Assembly (NCBI GenBank): GCA_041395245.1
Contig: JAWLAY010000014.1
Span: 1-64,000 of the forward strand
DNA: 64,000 nucleotides
DNA from: Aquimonas sp041395245
Lineage (GTDB): Bacteria; Pseudomonadota; Gammaproteobacteria; Xanthomonadales; Xanthomonadaceae
Direction of reading: 5' to 3'
A model generated the notes under the pieces. That model was not told the origin of the DNA and ran no database searches. It saw only the letters and a list, made by a program, of their open reading frames with translations. A program made the translations under genes and the position numbers. Below, piece by piece: positions 61,186 through 64,000 of this stretch. Numbering within the stretch: position 1 is the stretch's first letter; each line of letters begins with the position of its first letter.

Positions 61186-61680
61186 TCAGTTGCTGCTTGA
61201 GTTGCCCGCGTCGCCAGCAGGTGCCGGCTTCTTCGCTGCAGCAGGCTTTTTCGCCGGGGCGGCTTTCTTGGCGGGAGCGGCTTTCTTCGCTGGCGCAGCC
61301 TTTTTGGCGGGAGCGGCCTTCTTTGCCGGTGCAGCCTTCTTGGCGGGAGCGGCTTTCTTTGCCGGTGCAGCCTTCTTGGCGGGAGCGGCTTTCTTTGCCG
61401 GTGCAGCCTTCTTGGCGGGAGCGGCTTTCTTTGCTGGCGCAGCCTTCTTCACGGGAGCGGCTTTCTTGGCGGGCGCTGCCTTTTTCACCGGTGCAGCCTT
61501 CTTGGCTGGCGCGGCTTTCTTGGCGGGAGCGGCTTTCTTCGCCGGTGCTGCCTTCTTCACAGGGGCCGCTTTCTTTGCGGGTGCTGCCTTCTTCGCTGGG
61601 GCTGCCTTTGCAGGTGCCGCTTTCTTCGCGGGTGCCGCCTTGGCGGCGGGTTTCTTTGCTGCGGCTTTTTTGGTTGCCAT
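61186..61680 (-). CDS. Lys/Ala/Pro-repeat histone H1-like protein
   Basis: 164 residues made almost only of Lys, Ala and Pro: an N-terminal MATKKAAAKKPAAKAAPAKK, then about 20 near-identical KKAAPA hexads, ending GDAGNSSSN. It resembles AlgP/AlgR3 and other bacterial histone H1-like tails that bind DNA and condense the nucleoid. No folded domain is present. The coding DNA is a tandem array, so length is likely to vary among strains. AGAGG lies 9 nt before the ATG; its terminator is at 61133-61165. Confidence 0.9.
   Translation of the reverse strand: MATKKAAAKKPAAKAAPAKKAAPAKAAPAKKAAPAKKAAPVKKAAPAKKAAPAKKAAPAKKAAPVKKAAPAKKAAPVKKAAPAKKAAPAKKAAPAKKAAPAKKAAPAKKAAPAKKAAPAKKAAPAKKAAPAKKAAPAKKAAPAKKPAAAKKPAPAGDAGNSSSN
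61238..61660. repeat. Tandem 18/36-bp coding repeat
   Basis: The histone-like gene is a run of 18-bp units coding KKAAPA. The middle (about 61322-61431) is an exact 36-bp period repeated three times (plus-strand unit beginning GCCGGTGCAGCCTTCTTGGC). Outer units differ mainly at synonymous positions and in A/V changes. Confidence 0.85.
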
Positions 61681-62300
61681 GGATCAATTTCCTCTTTCAG
61701 GTTAGAGATGAAAGCGCCACACCGATTCGCAGGCGTCCAGCGCATCCATCGCACCGGGCTGCGCACATCACCGGAGCATTGCACCGGATCCGCTGCACGG
61801 ATCCGCCTTGCAAGGCCGACCCTCCTGCGTGATTTCCGTATCACGCAATCAACCGTTCGAAGCGCGGCGATCCGATGCACGCGAGTGACACATCGCTCGT
61901 TGCGTGGATCCCTGCTTCATCGCGATGTGCGGGCGATGGGGTGCCCGTTCAACGCAATTGCGGCGAAAGCTAATCAGGCGTCATGACACTGTCAACAGTG
62001 TGCAATCAAGTTTGTGCGACTTCCTGAAATGCGTGCGCTGATTCAGTGCTGAAACGCGCGCTCATCAATCTGGATCGTGCTGAGAAAAATGTTTTTTGCA
62101 TGAACAAAATGATTTCGTTCGACGCAGCAGCATCAAGGCTCTCGGATGTGTCGCCGCGATTCTTTTGGCGCGCAGCAATGTGCGTGATGGCGTGACGTGC
62201 GCCGTGATGATTTGATTCAGTCTCGAGACATCGTGATATCGCGTCATCCGAACGAGGGCACGCCTCGGCAACGTGTGTTGCGCAAGGTTTGCGCGGCAAA
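61681..62300. other. 620-bp non-coding region, possible distant promoter
   Basis: No convincing gene. The short frames here have no family match and poor ribosome sites. The right half (about 62070-62240) is lower in GC than its surroundings. A perfect hairpin ACACTG-TCAA-CAGTGT is at 61986-62001; on the minus strand it contains TTGACA, with TAGCTT 17 bp on, a weak promoter candidate for the histone-like gene with a leader of nearly 300 nt. Confidence 0.4.
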
Positions 62301-62342
62301 AATGCAGAACGCCCCGGGCAGCGTGAGCCGCCCGAGGCGTTC
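62301..62342 (-). terminator. Terminator of gcvTH
   Basis: Stem AACGCC-C-CGGGC / GCCCG-A-GGCGTT (about 62309-62342), followed on the minus strand by GCATTTTTG. It lies 27 bp past the gcvH stop. Confidence 0.75.
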
Positions 62343-62369
62343 CGTGGGTTTGCTGCGCGTGCTGCGTGC

Positions 62370-62756
62370 TCAGTCTTCGAGTGTCTCGGCGTAGTCGTCC
62401 GGCGTGAGCAGTTCGTCGAGTTCAGCACTGTCGTCCGGCTTGACCACGAAGATCCAACCTTCGCCGTAGGCATCCGAATTGATTGTCTCGGGCGCATCGT
62501 TCAAGGACTCGTTGACGGCGACCACGGTGCCGGAAACCGGTGCGTACACATCGCTCGCGGCCTTCACCGACTCGACCACCGCAGCGGCATTGCCTTTGCT
62601 GAGATGGCTGCCGATTTCCGGCAGTTCGACATACACAAGATCACCCAGCGCGGCTTGTGCGTGGTCGGAAATACCGACGGTCACCTGACCGTTGTCTTCC
62701 AGTCGCGCCCACTCGTGGGAGGAAAGAAATTTCAGATCGCCGGGGATGTCGCTCAT
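62370..62756 (-). CDS. gcvH: Glycine cleavage system H protein
   Basis: 128 residues, the normal size. FLSSHEWARLEDNGQVTVGISDHAQAALGDLVYVELPEIG and the lipoyl-lysine motif AVVESVKAASDVYAPVSG (Lys in ESVKA) identify it. It carries the aminomethyl group between the P, T and L proteins. Start at MSDIPGDLKF with GGAGC upstream. It follows gcvT on the same strand after about 120 bp. Confidence 0.97.
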   Translation of the reverse strand: MSDIPGDLKFLSSHEWARLEDNGQVTVGISDHAQAALGDLVYVELPEIGSHLSKGNAAAVVESVKAASDVYAPVSGTVVAVNESLNDAPETINSDAYGEGWIFVVKPDDSAELDELLTPDDYAETLED

Positions 62757-62879
62757 GGGAAGCTCCTGTGCTGGTGCGATTCGCGAGGGGTGCGATGGGC
62801 GCGGCGATTGTATCGCCGCGACATCAATTTGTGAGAGTGGAACTTGGTGCTGCGGATGGCAGTTGGTGATCGACTTTTT

Positions 62880-63965
62880 CTAGATGCCTTGGCAGGCCTT
62901 TCCTTCACGTACGAAGGGAGGCGAAACCTGTCGAACGGGTACGTCACGACCACGAATGTCGACGCTCAGCGAGCCGGGTGCGCCGGCCGGAATACGGGCA
63001 AAGGCGATGGCCTTGCCCAGACTGGGGGAGAACGTGCCGGAGAGGATTTCGCCGTCGCCGCAGTCGCTCTTGACGACCTGTCCGTGGCGAAGCACGCCTT
63101 TCTCATCCAGTACCAGCCCGATCATCTGGCGTGCCTGTCCGCTCGCCTGCAGTGCCAGCAGTGCGGTCTTGCCGATGAAGTCACGTTCCTCGGTCAGGCT
63201 CAGGGTCCAGCCCAACGCCGCTTCGAGCGGGCTGACGGTTTCGTCCATGTCCTGACCATACAGGTTCATGCCTGCTTCCAGACGGAGCGTGTCGCGCGCG
63301 CCCAGTCCGGCTGGCTTGACGCCGATGGCGAGAAGACGATTCCACAACGCCACCGCGATTGCTTCCGGCACGACGACCTCGAAGCCATCCTCGCCGGTGT
63401 ATCCGGTTCGCGCCACGAACAAGCCTTCCACTTCGATAGCCGCAAAACGGCCGAGTGCTTCGACACCAGCGCGATTTGACTCGTCGAGCAGACTGATGAA
63501 GCGCGCACGCGCGTTCGGGCCCTGCACCGCGATCATGGCAAGTTCGGGACGCTCGTTGACGCTCACGTCGAATGCGCTCGCCTGCGCTACGATCCAGGCC
63601 AGATCCTTGTCACGGGTCGAGGCGTTGACCACCAGACGGAACCACTGCTCGGTCATGAAATAGACGATGAGGTCGTCGATGATGCCGCCCTGTGGGTTCA
63701 GCATGCAGGTGTAGAGCGCCTTGCCGGACTTCTTGAGCTTGGCGACATCATTGGCGAGCAGATGGCGCAGAAATTCGCGGCAGCGATCACCGTGCAGATC
63801 CACCACCGTCATGTGCGAGACATCGAACATGCCTGCGTCGTTGCGAACCTGGTGATGTTCTTCGATCTGCGAGCCATAGTTGATCGGCATGTCCCAGCCG
63901 CCAAAGTCGACCATGCGCGCGCCCAGATTTCGATGGGTGGCATTGAGAACGGTTTGCTGGGTCAT
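62880..63965 (-). CDS. gcvT: Glycine cleavage system T protein (aminomethyltransferase)
   Basis: 361 residues. LNATHRNLGARMVDFGGWDMPINYGSQIEEHHQVRNDAGMFDVSHM, ALYTCMLNPQGGIIDDLIVYF and RTGYTGEDGFEV are strongly conserved T-protein blocks. It transfers the methylene group from H protein to tetrahydrofolate, releasing ammonia. It is the first gene of gcvT-gcvH; only 35 bp of upstream sequence is in the window, so any glycine riboswitch cannot be judged. Confidence 0.97.
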   Translation of the reverse strand: MTQQTVLNATHRNLGARMVDFGGWDMPINYGSQIEEHHQVRNDAGMFDVSHMTVVDLHGDRCREFLRHLLANDVAKLKKSGKALYTCMLNPQGGIIDDLIVYFMTEQWFRLVVNASTRDKDLAWIVAQASAFDVSVNERPELAMIAVQGPNARARFISLLDESNRAGVEALGRFAAIEVEGLFVARTGYTGEDGFEVVVPEAIAVALWNRLLAIGVKPAGLGARDTLRLEAGMNLYGQDMDETVSPLEAALGWTLSLTEERDFIGKTALLALQASGQARQMIGLVLDEKGVLRHGQVVKSDCGDGEILSGTFSPSLGKAIAFARIPAGAPGSLSVDIRGRDVPVRQVSPPFVREGKACQGI

Positions 63966-64000
63966 GCGGTGTGCTCCGTTGAGGGGAGCGCGATTATCGG

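Noticed and set aside
61238..61660. CRISPR array
   Set aside because: Repeats are contiguous, coding and without unique spacers; they encode KKAAPA units.
61708..61986. 92-codon plus-strand frame
   Set aside because: No ribosome site, no family match, Arg/His-rich composition of random GC-rich sequence.
63966..64000. Glycine riboswitch ahead of gcvT
   Set aside because: Only 35 bases of the leader are in the window; nothing diagnostic can be seen.

Overview
The window is a GC-rich gammaproteobacterial chromosome segment. Gene content (Xanthomonas-like MetF start, rpsT/murJ/ribF/ileS/lspA order, CheV next to flgA-flgM-flgN, RpoN/FliA-type flagellar promoters) points to the Lysobacterales (Xanthomonadales), perhaps a Rhodanobacteraceae-like lineage; this is inference from family resemblance only. 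No tRNA, rRNA, CRISPR array, transposase or prophage gene was seen.

Region 1 (about 0.2-14.9 kb) is a flagellar cluster. On the minus strand are flgA, flgM, flgN and a PAS histidine kinase. On the plus strand are cheV and an unbroken flgBCDEFGHIJKL run, ending with a small CxxC heavy-metal-fold protein. Promoter motifs read directly from the bases give a regulatory hierarchy: sigma-54 sites ahead of flgA and flgB, and sigma-28 sites ahead of flgM, cheV and (inside flgJ) flgK. Two further sites of these classes lie far away, ahead of a YjfB-like putative motility protein (30.3 kb, sigma-28) and an HDOD protein (33.7 kb, sigma-54), tying these genes to the motility regulon.

Region 2 (14.9-23.6 kb) is a three-gene minus-strand signalling operon: a 1789-residue multi-sensor membrane histidine kinase without its own receiver, a single-domain receiver, and a REC-PAS-PAS-GGDEF-EAL-REC protein. 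Its GGDEF motif is degenerate and its EAL motif is intact, so it is predicted to degrade c-di-GMP.

Region 3 (23.7-49.1 kb) is mostly housekeeping: rpsT; murJ, ribF, ileS, lspA; qmcA/nfeD; metF; tsaD-folB-folK divergent from rpsU-yqeY; an MFS exporter; a DUF4139 protein; queA-tgt; tatABC; an orphan PilB/GspE ATPase; glyQS.

Region 4 (49.1-64 kb) is more accessory. It holds a DUF1800/DUF1501 pair (the latter with a Tat-like signal), DoxX-metallo-beta-lactamase-yggX, a CysB-like regulator preceded by an overlapping 40-codon upstream ORF and a palindrome-rich leader, a lemA-M48 protease-cyclophilin operon, a serine hydrolase gene bracketed by two 142-bp inverted, self-palindromic repeats, a Lys/Ala/Pro-repeat histone-like gene, and gcvT-gcvH at the right edge.
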